This document shows positions 24,266 through 33,433 of a stretch of DNA of 64,000 nt, in pieces. A program made the position numbers and the translations under genes. Under the pieces are notes generated by a model that was given only the letters and a program-made list of their open reading frames with translations, was not told where the DNA came from and did no database searches. Source of the DNA: Zobellia roscoffensis (GTDB lineage Bacteria; Bacteroidota; Bacteroidia; Flavobacteriales; Flavobacteriaceae); assembly GCF_015330165.1 (NCBI RefSeq), contig NZ_JADDXT010000002.1, forward strand, positions 432,504 to 496,503, read 5' to 3'. Every line of letters starts with the position of its first letter. Position 1 is the first letter of the stretch.

Positions 24266-25507
24266 CTATTCAAACTTAATTGCCTTTACCGGAGTAATTT
24301 TAGTGATGATATAAGAGGGCACCAACAGCATAAGAACACAGAGAATAAGTACACCTATATTCAAAGCTAATACGGTGATAAAATCTATATGTACCGGCAC
24401 ATATTCTATGTAATATTCTTTAGGATTTGGGAACTTCAATACCTGAAATTTGTCCTGAATGAAGATAGCGCCAAGCCCAATGGCATTGCCCCAAAGAAGA
24501 CCAATACCTATAAGATAACTGGCGTTATACAAGAAGACTTTACGAATGCTCCAATTGGCAGAACCCAAAGCCTTGAGTATACCAATCATTTGTGTACGTT
24601 CTAAAATAAGTACAAGTAAGGCGGTAATCATATTAAAACCACTCACTATAATTACTATGCCAATGATAAGAATGATATTAAAGTCGAAAAGACTGATCCA
24701 TTCAAAGATTTTGTAATATTTATTTACAATGGTCTGTGTGTCTAATGTTGATAACGTTTTACCATATATTTCACGGCTCTTTTCATCTATATCATCAAAA
24801 TTGTTCAGGAAAATTTCAAAATTACCGACTTGGTCACTTTCCCACTTGTTCATGCGTTGAATGTGCCGGATATCCGTAAAAAGATAGAGTCCGTCAAATT
24901 CTTCAAAACCGCTATCGTAGAGTCCTGTTATTTTAAATTTCCGTTGGTTGGGCAGTTTTGAAACATCACCATCCTTCAGAAAAAAAGCATAAAACGTATC
25001 TCCGGTTTTAAGGTGTAACCTATTGGCCATTAACTCGGACATGAGCACCTCTTCATTTAAATCGCCCAAATAATTAGGAAGCTCACCTTCTACCAAATAC
25101 TCTTCAAAAGCAGCCCACTTATAGTCACTGCCAACCCCTTTGGCAATAATACCTTCAAAGGTAGTTTCAGTTCTGATAATCCCCGCCTTACTGGCTACGG
25201 CCTGCACATGGTCAATACCATCTACACCTTTAAATTCTGGATAAAACTCTTGATTTAGGGAAACCGGCATGACCGATACATCCGATGCATTGTTGTCATA
25301 ACTAGACACTTGAATGTGGCCATTAAATGCCGCTACTTTCTCACGTATCTTATACTTAAGGCCCACACCTGTAGATATAGCAACGAGCATCATCACGACT
25401 CCCAATGCAATAGCTGCAATTGCTATTTTTATTATTGGAGCGGAAATACTAATTTTATGCGCCTCGCCTTTGATGAGCCGCTTGGCCAAAAAATATTCAA
25501 AATTCAA
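24266..25507 (-). CDS. ABC transporter permease, LolC/LolE-like lipoprotein release
   Basis: A 413-residue permease of the MacB/FtsX fold with four membrane helices: one near the N-terminus (about 24-50) and three in the last 150 residues, separated by a large periplasmic domain. The beginning (MNFEYFLAKRLIKG) and AALGVV-like first helix match LolC/LolE, which pass lipoproteins from the inner membrane to the LolA carrier. The ATPase LolD gene is not adjacent. The start is TTG, only 3 bp from the divergent NamZ start; a TACTTTTG box (25531-25538) inside namZ is the likely promoter. Confidence 0.85.
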   Translation of the reverse strand: MNFEYFLAKRLIKGEAHKISISAPIIKIAIAAIALGVVMMLVAISTGVGLKYKIREKVAAFNGHIQVSSYDNNASDVSVMPVSLNQEFYPEFKGVDGIDHVQAVASKAGIIRTETTFEGIIAKGVGSDYKWAAFEEYLVEGELPNYLGDLNEEVLMSELMANRLHLKTGDTFYAFFLKDGDVSKLPNQRKFKITGLYDSGFEEFDGLYLFTDIRHIQRMNKWESDQVGNFEIFLNNFDDIDEKSREIYGKTLSTLDTQTIVNKYYKIFEWISLFDFNIILIIGIVIIVSGFNMITALLVLILERTQMIGILKALGSANWSIRKVFLYNASYLIGIGLLWGNAIGLGAIFIQDKFQVLKFPNPKEYYIEYVPVHIDFITVLALNIGVLILCVLMLLVPSYIITKITPVKAIKFE

Positions 25508-25510
25508 TCT

Positions 25511-26773
25511 ATGGCGTTTTTAAACTGTCTCAAAAGTACATTTTTCATTTGGTTTTTGCTCCTTGTAGCATGTGGAAACCCGTCTAAAACAAAGAAATCT
25601 ACAGCAGAACCCATTATGGCTGTTAGTGATACGATTATTGAAAAGCCTATTATTGTTGCTGCCAACAGAATTAATGCCTATTTACCTTTGTTAAGAGACA
25701 AAAAAGTGGGTGTTATTGGAAATCAGACAACCATTATTTTCAAGTCACCTAGTGAAGACTCAAAAGCATCAATTCCTTATATTCATTTAGTGGATTCTTT
25801 ACTTGCCTTGCATATTGATATCAAAAAGGTATTCGCTCCCGAACATGGATTTAGGGGTGTTGTAGATGCCGGTGAGAAAGTAAAAGATGGTGTTGATAGT
25901 AAAACGGGACTCCCACTGATTTCTTTATATGGAAAAAACAGAAAACCCACTGCTGAACAGTTAAAAGACATTGATGTTGTTCTTTTTGACATTCAAGATG
26001 TGGGCGTTCGGTTCTATACCTACATAGCCACATTGCAATTGGTTATGGAAGCTTGCGCCGAACAAAACATACCTTTAATTGTATTGGACCGCCCCAACCC
26101 CAATGCACATTATATTGATGGCCCTACCATGGAAAAAGCCCATACCAGCTTTCTGGGGATGACCCAAATACCGTTGGTCTACGGAATGACTATTGGCGAA
26201 TATGCCCAAATGATAAACGAAGAAAAATGGATTGAAAGCAGCAAGAAAGCTGACTTAACAGTGATTCCTCTAGAAAACTGGACGCATGAATCCGAGTATA
26301 GTTTACCGGTTCGCCCTTCGCCTAATCTACCAAGCGATATTTCTATCAACTTATATCCTAGCCTAGGTCTTTTTGAAGGTACCAATGTGAATGCCGGACG
26401 TGGTACAGAAATACAGTTTCAATGTTATGGCGCTTCTTTCTTGGACAGCACACAGTATAGTTTTAAGTATACCCCAAAACCTAACTTTGGTTCAAAAACC
26501 CCAAAAGAGAACGGGAAAATCTGTTTTGGCAAAGATTTATCTGAAATACCGAGAATGAATGAAGTATCACTTCAATGGGTTATTGATGCTTATGTGAACT
26601 CTGAAGACAAAAGCAAAGTTTTCAACAAAAGCGGATTCACTAAACATGCTGGAACCGAAAAATTACAAGAGCAAATAGAAAGTGGCCTGCCAGAAGAAAC
26701 CATTAAAGAAAGCTGGCAAGCAGACTTAACCAAATTCAAAGAAGTTAGGAAGAAATACCTGCTATACCCATAA
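25511..26773 (+). CDS. DUF1343 family exo-beta-N-acetylmuramidase-like lipoprotein (NamZ)
   Basis: A 420-residue protein of the NamZ family, glycosidases that remove N-acetylmuramic acid from the non-reducing ends of peptidoglycan fragments. Visible family blocks are KVGVIGNQTTI, FAPEHGFRGVVDAGEKVKDG, TGLPLISLYG, VVLFDIQDVGVRFYTYI and VLDRPNPNAHYIDGPTM. A lipoprotein signal (start 25511, Cys near FLLLVAC) places it in the periplasm. Its ATG is 3 bp from the divergent LolC/E start, so its promoter must lie inside that gene. Confidence 0.88.
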   Translation: MAFLNCLKSTFFIWFLLLVACGNPSKTKKSTAEPIMAVSDTIIEKPIIVAANRINAYLPLLRDKKVGVIGNQTTIIFKSPSEDSKASIPYIHLVDSLLALHIDIKKVFAPEHGFRGVVDAGEKVKDGVDSKTGLPLISLYGKNRKPTAEQLKDIDVVLFDIQDVGVRFYTYIATLQLVMEACAEQNIPLIVLDRPNPNAHYIDGPTMEKAHTSFLGMTQIPLVYGMTIGEYAQMINEEKWIESSKKADLTVIPLENWTHESEYSLPVRPSPNLPSDISINLYPSLGLFEGTNVNAGRGTEIQFQCYGASFLDSTQYSFKYTPKPNFGSKTPKENGKICFGKDLSEIPRMNEVSLQWVIDAYVNSEDKSKVFNKSGFTKHAGTEKLQEQIESGLPEETIKESWQADLTKFKEVRKKYLLYP

Positions 26774-26787
26774 ATCAAAAAAGAACA

Positions 26788-27633
26788 CTAATCCAGCTCC
26801 AGAGTTTCCGGTGCAGTCGCTTTTCTGTATTTATGAAAAGGCTGTTTTAGCAACCCTTTTATACTTGCATTTTCAACCTCATCAGGAAAAGTGTCTACAC
26901 CATAGACAATACTATCCCTATCAAACTTCATAAAAGTTCCAAAAAGACGATCCCAAAGTGAAAATATGTTTCCATAGTTACTATCTGTATAAGGTAGTTT
27001 ATAATGATGGTGTACTTTATGCATATCCGGTGAAACAATTACCCAACTGAGTACCTCATCTAATTTTCGCGGCATTTTTATGTTGGCATGGTTAAACTGT
27101 GTGGCAACCAACGAAAGTGATTGATATAGCATAACTATACCTATTGGAGTACCAACTAGCAATACCCCCACCAAAGTAAACACAAAACGAATCATGCTTT
27201 CTAATGGATGATGACGGTTGGCGGTAGTAGTATCTACATTATGATCGGTGTGGTGTACCAAATGTACCCTCCACAACAGTTTTACTTTGTGCTCTACTAA
27301 ATGTGCGGTGTACGCCCCTATCAAATCCAGGAGTAATAACCCTATGAGAGCATAAAGCCACAAGGGCATTTCCGGCAACCAATTAATAATTCCAAACTGT
27401 TCTACAGCAGTAAAATCCGCTGTTTTCAACAAAAGAAAAGCCAACGCAAAATTTACAATTATAGTAGTGAACGTAAAAAACAGATTAGGCAATGCATGCC
27501 TCCACTTTTTATAGTTAAAGGCTACTAATGGTACGACTCCCTCCAACAACCAAAAAAAAGTAATGCCACATACCAAAATAAGCGAACGGTGAGAAGAGGG
27601 TATAGTTTCAAAATAGTTTATTACGGATTCCAT
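26788..27633 (-). CDS. Sterol desaturase/fatty acid hydroxylase family protein
   Basis: A 281-residue membrane protein with about four helices and the di-iron histidine boxes of the family: HLVEHKVKLLWRVHLVHHTDHNVD (about 112-135), an internal NRHHP and a later MHKVHHHYKLPYTDSNYGN. Enzymes of this family hydroxylate or desaturate lipids with O2. The bacterial substrate is unknown. It is convergent with NamZ. Confidence 0.85.
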   Translation of the reverse strand: MESVINYFETIPSSHRSLILVCGITFFWLLEGVVPLVAFNYKKWRHALPNLFFTFTTIIVNFALAFLLLKTADFTAVEQFGIINWLPEMPLWLYALIGLLLLDLIGAYTAHLVEHKVKLLWRVHLVHHTDHNVDTTTANRHHPLESMIRFVFTLVGVLLVGTPIGIVMLYQSLSLVATQFNHANIKMPRKLDEVLSWVIVSPDMHKVHHHYKLPYTDSNYGNIFSLWDRLFGTFMKFDRDSIVYGVDTFPDEVENASIKGLLKQPFHKYRKATAPETLELD

Positions 27634-27688
27634 ATTTTAAATATAGAAAAATTATACTATTCCAAAATATTAAATCGATTTTCAGCAA

Positions 27689-28177
27689 CTACTTTAATTT
27701 TACCGGAATCCACACCTCTTCTTCAGAGTCGGGATGGTTGTTTTTGTATTTCGCACCTAACACCTCAAAACTAGGTCTGTGGTCCAAATGGTAATCAGAA
27801 TTGGGCAACCATTCTCCATAAATAAAATTCATGGTACTTTTAAATTCACTGGAAGGCCCTTTATGAATAAACACGGCATAAAGTCCCTCCGGTAAGTCTA
27901 GTGTTTGGAAATTTTCGGCATACGTTTCGTATGCATCAACCTCAACAGTGGCCCATTTCTCAAACTCCGTATGGGGTCCAAAATTTGCATCCGGCATAGC
28001 TTCATAGACCTGAACAGAATACAAATCTGAACCTATTACGTTTGTAATATGCCTTTTCAAGGGCATAAAACCACTCCATAATTCTACCGTCCGATTATTG
28101 CTCAAGCTCATTTCTAAAGAATGGCCAACTAATTTTTTCGCTGCAAGTGTTTCTATTCTTGGTTCCTTCATTTGCAA
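27689..28177 (-). CDS. GyrI-like/AraC effector-binding domain protein
   Basis: A 162-residue stand-alone small-molecule-binding domain. Features include KKLVGHSLEMSLSNN near the start, YSVQVYEAMPDANFGPHTEFEKWATVEVD in the centre, and LPEGLYAVFIHKGPSSEF followed by FIYGEWLPNSDYHLDHRPSFEVLG, the typical end of GyrI-like domains. No DNA-binding domain. Likely roles are drug or ligand binding, or buffering of a regulator. It lies 25 bp after the Fe-S-type YkgJ gene on the same strand. Confidence 0.8.
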   Translation of the reverse strand: MQMKEPRIETLAAKKLVGHSLEMSLSNNRTVELWSGFMPLKRHITNVIGSDLYSVQVYEAMPDANFGPHTEFEKWATVEVDAYETYAENFQTLDLPEGLYAVFIHKGPSSEFKSTMNFIYGEWLPNSDYHLDHRPSFEVLGAKYKNNHPDSEEEVWIPVKLK

Positions 28178-28200
28178 TTAATTTGATACATCAAAAAAAT

Positions 28201-28695
28201 TTAATTCCCAATGGCCTTCTTCATTTTCTCCACAATATTAAATGCAGCAGGGCAGATAGCGACATTCTTTAAGGTCAAGCTAGAAATCTGTTGAAACTTT
28301 TTACGGTCCGTATGCGGAAACTCGCGGCATGCCTTTGGCCGTACATCATAGATAGAGCAATAATTATCCGCTCCCAAAAACGTACAGGGTACTTGTTGAA
28401 GAACATAATCGTTCTCTTCATCTATGCGTAAATATTGTTCTATAAATTTTTGTGGCTTCTGCCTAAAATGCTTGGCAATACGCCCAACATCGGCCTTAGT
28501 AAACAATGGCCCTGTTGTTTTACAGCAGTTGGCACACTCCAAACAATCTGTTCGCTCAAATTCTTCATCATGTAATTCTTGCATTACATAATCCAAATTT
28601 TTGGGAGGTCTCTTCTTTAGCTTTGTAAAAAACTTGCGGTTCTCGTTATGTTTTTCCTTCGCTTTTTTCGGAAGTTCTTTTAAAATTTGCTTCAT
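28201..28695 (-). CDS. YkgJ family cysteine cluster protein
   Basis: About 164 residues from the ATG at 28695; an upstream start at 28758 would run up to 12 bp from the divergent methyltransferase. The cluster CLECANCCKTTGPLFT, then CTFLGADNYCSIYDVRPKACREFP, is the CxxCxxCC...C...C pattern of YkgJ/UPF0153 proteins, which bind zinc or an Fe-S cluster. Function unknown. It is likely co-transcribed with the GyrI-like gene. Confidence 0.85.
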   Translation of the reverse strand: MKQILKELPKKAKEKHNENRKFFTKLKKRPPKNLDYVMQELHDEEFERTDCLECANCCKTTGPLFTKADVGRIAKHFRQKPQKFIEQYLRIDEENDYVLQQVPCTFLGADNYCSIYDVRPKACREFPHTDRKKFQQISSLTLKNVAICPAAFNIVEKMKKAIGN

Positions 28696-28770
28696 TCTTC
28701 TAAAAATCTGTCCAAAACTAAACAAGAAATACTTAAAAAGTCCAATTTTGCCAAACAAACCATTTCATAG

Positions 28771-29478
28771 ATGATAGACGTTTTTGGTAAAGCCATATTA
28801 GATTTTCAAAAAGGAAACTACAGTGAAGATATCATAACCTATTCTTCTTTAGACGAAGAAGATGTAATTCCCGTGCCCTACCTTTTCAGAGGTTTTAAAG
28901 AAATGCCAAAACTGGAGCAAGAGGCGTTAAAGCTTTGCAAGGGAACTGTTTTAGACGTGGGTTGCGGAGCCGGAAGTCATAGTTTATACCTACAAGAAAA
29001 AGGGTATGAGGTTACCGCGTTAGACTACTCAAAAGGAGCTACGGAAACCTGTAAATTAAGGGGTGTTCAAAGCGTAGTTTATACTGACATCTATAATTTT
29101 AAGGGACTAAAATTCGATACTTTACTGTTGTTAATGAACGGTATTGGTATTGTGGGTCAACTGGCCAATACCACAAAATTCTTTGAACACATTAAAACAC
29201 TTATGAATCCGGGTGCGCAGGTTTTATTAGATTCCAGTGATATTATTTATATGTTTGAAGAGGATGAGGATGGCGGTGTTTGGGTACCTAATACGGGTTC
29301 ATATTATGGAGAGATTGAATTCCAAATGCAATACAAAGACCAAAAAAGCGATTCATTTTATTGGTTATACTTAGATTTCAATACTTTAGAAATGGCCGCA
29401 GAAGCGAACGGATTTGGCTGCAAACTTGTAAGAAATGGCGAACATTACGACTATTTGGCTAAATTATGGCTCGAATAA
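28771..29478 (+). CDS. Class I SAM-dependent methyltransferase
   Basis: A 235-residue soluble protein. Motif I VLDVGCGAGSHSLYL (about 52-66) binds S-adenosylmethionine, with VTALDYSKGA as the acidic-loop strand and TLLLLMNGIGIVGQL as motif III-IV. The C-terminal part (DSSDIIYMFEEDEDGGVW) is family-specific. The methyl acceptor is unknown. It is transcribed divergently from the YkgJ gene and is followed by a lipoprotein gene 50 bp later. Confidence 0.85.
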   Translation: MIDVFGKAILDFQKGNYSEDIITYSSLDEEDVIPVPYLFRGFKEMPKLEQEALKLCKGTVLDVGCGAGSHSLYLQEKGYEVTALDYSKGATETCKLRGVQSVVYTDIYNFKGLKFDTLLLLMNGIGIVGQLANTTKFFEHIKTLMNPGAQVLLDSSDIIYMFEEDEDGGVWVPNTGSYYGEIEFQMQYKDQKSDSFYWLYLDFNTLEMAAEANGFGCKLVRNGEHYDYLAKLWLE

Positions 29479-29528
29479 CAGTATTTTTCGCCATTTTTGT
29501 TATCTCTGTCGGTCCCTAAAATTCAAGC

Positions 29529-30455
29529 ATGAAAAAATTTCGATTACTTCCACTCGCTTTAAGTCTTGTTTTTTTATTCGGATGTTCTTCAGATGATTCA
29601 ATCGTAAGTCAGGAAAGAGAAACCGCACAAGCCAAAGAAGCCAGCCTTAAAAGTGCCGGGGCTTCTGCCAAAGACCTTTTATCGAACGATACTTTTTCAA
29701 AACTTTTAATCGAAATTGCATACGTGGACGGTTTTAAACCTACGGACGAAGCAATAGAGGGTTTTACATCATACTTAAAAGAAAGGACCTTTAAAGAAGA
29801 GATTGAACTAAAATATACAAAACTAGCATCTCCCGATGAAGAAAGCCTAACGCTCGAAGAAATTGCCGAACTAGAATCTGACAACCGTACCGTTTACAAT
29901 GATGGTTCTACACTGGGACTGTATATCTACTTTGCAGATGCACCTGCAGAAGGCGACGAGGAGGAAGAAGGGCTGGTTACTTTAGGAGCCGTTTACCGTA
30001 ATACCTCAATGATCATTCATGAGGTAACAGCTCGTAAGTTGGCAGACCAAAGTTTTTTCATCACCGATGCCGATGTTGAAAACTCCACTTTGAACCATGA
30101 GTTTGGCCACCTGTTCGGTCTTGTGAATTTAGGAACAGCACCGGTAAACGACCACGAAGACATTGAACGCGATGCAGATGGCAAGCCTGTATTAGATAAA
30201 GACGGTAATACTAATGGTAATAATCATTGCTCTATTGAAGGTTGTCTTATGCGAGCCGAATTACAATTTGGTGGTTTCAGTAATAAAGCAGCGAAAATAA
30301 ACTCTGACGAAGCAGGTATAACTGCTGCCTGCCGTTTAAGCGGAAAAGACGTACTAAAAATGTTAGAAGCAAAAACTTCAAAAGGTCTTCTACCCGAACC
30401 ACCAAGTTTAGATGCTGAATGCCTTTTAGATTTACATTCCGTTGGTGGTCGTTAA
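29529..30455 (+). CDS. Putative metzincin-like membrane metalloprotease (lipoprotein)
   Basis: A 308-residue lipoprotein (MKKFRLLPLALSLVFLFGC, Cys19, followed by SSDDS, an acidic stretch that in Bacteroidota favours cell-surface export). The zinc motif is HEFGHLFGLVN: His190, Glu191, His194, with Gly197. The third metzincin ligand position is Asn200 rather than His/Asp; His209 in VNDHED could replace it. A GNNHC segment and the SIEGCLM Cys pair follow. Probably a surface peptidase; substrate unknown. Confidence 0.7.
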   Translation: MKKFRLLPLALSLVFLFGCSSDDSIVSQERETAQAKEASLKSAGASAKDLLSNDTFSKLLIEIAYVDGFKPTDEAIEGFTSYLKERTFKEEIELKYTKLASPDEESLTLEEIAELESDNRTVYNDGSTLGLYIYFADAPAEGDEEEEGLVTLGAVYRNTSMIIHEVTARKLADQSFFITDADVENSTLNHEFGHLFGLVNLGTAPVNDHEDIERDADGKPVLDKDGNTNGNNHCSIEGCLMRAELQFGGFSNKAAKINSDEAGITAACRLSGKDVLKMLEAKTSKGLLPEPPSLDAECLLDLHSVGGR

Positions 30456-30459
30456 CTTT

Positions 30460-31092
30460 TTAAGGAATATTTAAATACTTATGTGTTTGAAGTGAGACTT
30501 TCCATTTAGGATTTTCCATTACATAGTCAACAATCATAGGTACTACCTTATCACGAACACTCCATTCTGGCTGTAAATAAAGAATACAATCTTTGTTTGT
30601 TTTTGCGGCTTCTTGTTCGGCAAAAATCAAATCATGCTTGTTATACACAATCACCTTAAGCTCATTTGCCTTGTCATAAACCTCTCCAAAAGGAAGTTTA
30701 TTTTTCTTAGGTGACAGACAAATCCAATCCCAAGTACCCGTTAACGGGTATGCCCCAGAAGTTTCAATATGTATTTTTAGGTTCTTTGCCTTTAAAGCAT
30801 CGGTTAGAGGCTTCATGTTCCATGTTAAAGGTTCACCTCCTGTAATAACAATAGTATCGGAATATTTGGCTGCATTCTCTGTAATCTTTTCTATTACCGT
30901 TGGCGGATGCGTCTCTGCGTTCCAACTTTCTTTAACATCGCACCAGTGGCATCCTACATCACAACCACCCACACGAATAAAGTACGCCGCCGTACCTTTA
31001 TGGAAACCTTCGCCCTGTATGGTGTAGAATTCCTCCATTAGGGGCAACATGTTTCCCTTATCCACTTCCTGTAAAACTTCATCTTTAACCAT
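30460..31092 (-). CDS. queE: 7-carboxy-7-deazaguanine synthase
   Basis: About 210 residues from the ATG at 31092. A radical SAM enzyme that rearranges 6-carboxytetrahydropterin to 7-carboxy-7-deazaguanine in queuosine/preQ0 biosynthesis. The cluster motif is CDVGCHWC (CX3CX2C), preceded by FYTIQGEGFHKGTAAYFIRVGG, with IVITGGEPL (SAM-binding GGE). The CX3CX2C spacing is the standard form. The promoter box ends 4 nt before this ATG, which settles the start; no other queuosine genes are in the window. Confidence 0.92.
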   Translation of the reverse strand: MVKDEVLQEVDKGNMLPLMEEFYTIQGEGFHKGTAAYFIRVGGCDVGCHWCDVKESWNAETHPPTVIEKITENAAKYSDTIVITGGEPLTWNMKPLTDALKAKNLKIHIETSGAYPLTGTWDWICLSPKKNKLPFGEVYDKANELKVIVYNKHDLIFAEQEAAKTNKDCILYLQPEWSVRDKVVPMIVDYVMENPKWKVSLQTHKYLNIP

Positions 31093-31096
31093 CGTG

Positions 31097-31129
31097 CAAA
31101 GATACGTCACGTAACTTCCAAAACCCAAA
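31097..31129 (-). promoter_or_regulatory. queE promoter, leaderless
   Basis: TTTG (31126-31129), 21-nt gap, TATCTTTG (31097-31104) on the minus strand. The box ends 4 nt before the queE ATG, so the predicted transcript begins at or beside the start codon. Confidence 0.7.
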
Positions 31130-31294
31130 TTCTGATTCTTAAATTAAAGTATTGGCCTATAATCCCTTAAACCTGTGCTTTTAACCGTTTACACCCAACC
31201 TACGCACCAAACTTGCGTTTAACCAAACCCAAACTTCTCTAAAAGTCACCGCTAAACATTAAAAATTCTCTTATTTTTACTCAAAATACAACCA

Positions 31295-32800
31295 ATGGCT
31301 ACTACAGACGAATTCTTTAAACACATTGAAAGCGGTTACGCTACCAAAGGTGATTATATTGTAATGGGAGCGGCAATGCTTAATGAAGAAGCCATTACCA
31401 ACGCACACGTAAAGGTTCCTTTAAAAACATTGAACCGTCATGGACTCATTGCCGGAGCTACCGGAACGGGCAAAACAAAGACACTCCAAGTTCTAGCCGA
31501 AAATCTATCTGACAAAGGTATTCCGGTTTTACTGATGGATTTAAAGGGAGATTTAAGTGGTATTGCACAACCCAGCCCAGGGCACGCAAAAATTGATGAA
31601 CGCCACGCTAAGATAGGCCTGCCGTTCGAGGCCAAATCTTTTCCTGTGGAAATCCTTTCGCTCTCGGAACAAGACGGTGTTAAGCTTAGAGCTACCGTTT
31701 CTGAATTTGGCCCCGTACTTTTATCCCGTATTCTAGACCTTACGGAAACCCAAGAAGGAATTGTTGCCGTAGTTTTTAAATATTGTGATGACAATAAACT
31801 TCCACTTTTAGACTTAAAAGATTTTAAAAAAGTACTGCAATATGCTACTGGTTCCGGCAAAGCCGAATTTGCTAAAGATTACGGTAGAATTTCATCTAGT
31901 TCCACAGGTGCTATTCTCAGAAAAATAATAGAGTTAGAACAGCAAGGAGCCGATTTATTTTTTGGTGAAAAATCATTTGATGTAGACGATTTAACACGGG
32001 TGGATGAAGAAGGAAGGGGATTCATTAATATTTTGAGATTAACCGATATCCAAGACCGCCCAAAATTGTTTTCTACGTTTATGTTGAGTCTATTGGCTGA
32101 GATATACAGTACTTTCCCTGAGCAAGGCGATAGTGACAGACCGGAATTAATTCTGTTTATAGACGAGGCCCACCTTATTTTCAACGAAGCCTCCAAAGCA
32201 TTATTAGACCAAATTGAGAGTATTGTAAAGCTCATTCGCTCAAAAGGTATTGGACTTTATTTTGTTACCCAAAACCCTGCAGATGTTCCTAACGAAGTAC
32301 TGTCGCAATTAGGGCTTAAAGTACAACATGCGCTCCGTGCATTTACGGCCAGAGATAGAAAGGCAATAAAGCTTACGGCAGAGAATTATCCTATTTCCGA
32401 GTATTACGATACTAAAGAAGTTCTAACATCTTTGGGTATTGGAGAAGCTTTGATTTCTGCACTGGATGAAAAAGGGAGGCCTACGCCACTAGCCGCTACT
32501 TTGCTCCGAGCTCCTATGAGTCGCATGGACGTATTGACGGATAGCGAGCTAAAATCTGTAATAAAGAGCTCCAAACTAGTCAAAAAATATGGTGAAACCA
32601 TAGACCGTGAAAGCGCTTATGAAATTCTAAACGAAAAGATAGAAAAGGCTGAAAAAGAAGCCGAAAAAGAGAAAGCAAAACCAAAAACAAGCTCGAGAAG
32701 AAGAAGTACCAGTACAAGACAGAATCCGGTTATAAAAGTATTGACCAGTGCCACTTTTATTCGTGGTGTTCTGGGTGTACTGAAAAAAGTTATGCGATAA
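31295..32800 (+). CDS. DUF853 (YjgR-like) HerA-related ATPase
   Basis: A 501-residue P-loop ATPase. Walker A is GATGTGKTKT (about residues 53-62) and Walker B LILFIDEAHL (about 287-296), followed by the FVTQNPADVP sensor segment. It belongs to the YjgR/DUF853 family related to HerA/FtsK translocases. The C-terminal 60 residues are a Lys/Glu coiled stretch and a basic tail (SSRRRSTSTRQNP). DNA or protein substrate is not established. It is monocistronic, followed by a lipoprotein gene 46 bp later. Confidence 0.88.
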   Translation: MATTDEFFKHIESGYATKGDYIVMGAAMLNEEAITNAHVKVPLKTLNRHGLIAGATGTGKTKTLQVLAENLSDKGIPVLLMDLKGDLSGIAQPSPGHAKIDERHAKIGLPFEAKSFPVEILSLSEQDGVKLRATVSEFGPVLLSRILDLTETQEGIVAVVFKYCDDNKLPLLDLKDFKKVLQYATGSGKAEFAKDYGRISSSSTGAILRKIIELEQQGADLFFGEKSFDVDDLTRVDEEGRGFINILRLTDIQDRPKLFSTFMLSLLAEIYSTFPEQGDSDRPELILFIDEAHLIFNEASKALLDQIESIVKLIRSKGIGLYFVTQNPADVPNEVLSQLGLKVQHALRAFTARDRKAIKLTAENYPISEYYDTKEVLTSLGIGEALISALDEKGRPTPLAATLLRAPMSRMDVLTDSELKSVIKSSKLVKKYGETIDRESAYEILNEKIEKAEKEAEKEKAKPKTSSRRRSTSTRQNPVIKVLTSATFIRGVLGVLKKVMR

Positions 32801-32846
32801 AGTAAAACATAACTTTCAGATTTAAACAAACAATTTACATACGTAC

Positions 32847-33395
32847 ATGAAAAGTATATTAGTTAGCATTTGCCTAATCGTTTGCCTAGCAAGTTGTAAT
32901 AAAGAAAAGGATACCTCTTTTTCAATAATTAAAGATCGTGTTGGCAAATTGGACCGTATCAGTTTGGTCCGGGACTTAAAAATTATTTATGAAAACGATT
33001 CAATTGTAAAAGATAGTACCAGTACCAACAGTGCCAATAACAGTAGAAAAGTAAAGATTTTTGAAAAAGGAGGGAAATCGTTATTAACACTTACTCCCAA
33101 TTCGGATAGCATACCTACCATTGAAAACATTAGAATTGAGGATGCTCGTTTTACTACAGATAAAGGAGTTGGCCTGAATAGTACTTTTAAAGATATCAAA
33201 GACAATTATACCATTAAAAAGGTCATCACCTCAATGAATAATGTGGTTATTCTTTTAAAGGATAGCGATGTCTATTTTACGATCAGTAAAGAGCAATTAC
33301 CTTCTAGTTTGCGTTATGCTTCAAGTGTAAATATTGAAGCCGTACAAATTCCTGATGAGGCCAAAATTAAGTATATGATGGTCGCCTGGGATTAG
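32847..33395 (+). CDS. Hypothetical lipoprotein
   Basis: A 182-residue protein with a lipoprotein signal (MKSILVSICLIVCLASC, Cys17, then NKEKD). The mature part is beta-rich, with repeated short strands (FSIIKDRVGKLDRIS, GLNSTFKDIKDNYTIKKV, NVVILLKDSDVYFTISKEQLP). The FKDIKDNYTIKKV block resembles small proteins that bind ligands near the outer membrane, but no family is assigned. Same strand as the YitT gene 38 bp downstream. Confidence 0.65.
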   Translation: MKSILVSICLIVCLASCNKEKDTSFSIIKDRVGKLDRISLVRDLKIIYENDSIVKDSTSTNSANNSRKVKIFEKGGKSLLTLTPNSDSIPTIENIRIEDARFTTDKGVGLNSTFKDIKDNYTIKKVITSMNNVVILLKDSDVYFTISKEQLPSSLRYASSVNIEAVQIPDEAKIKYMMVAWD

Positions 33396-33433
33396 TTTCC
33401 CCAACAACTTTTTTCCAAATTTAAACCCGTACC

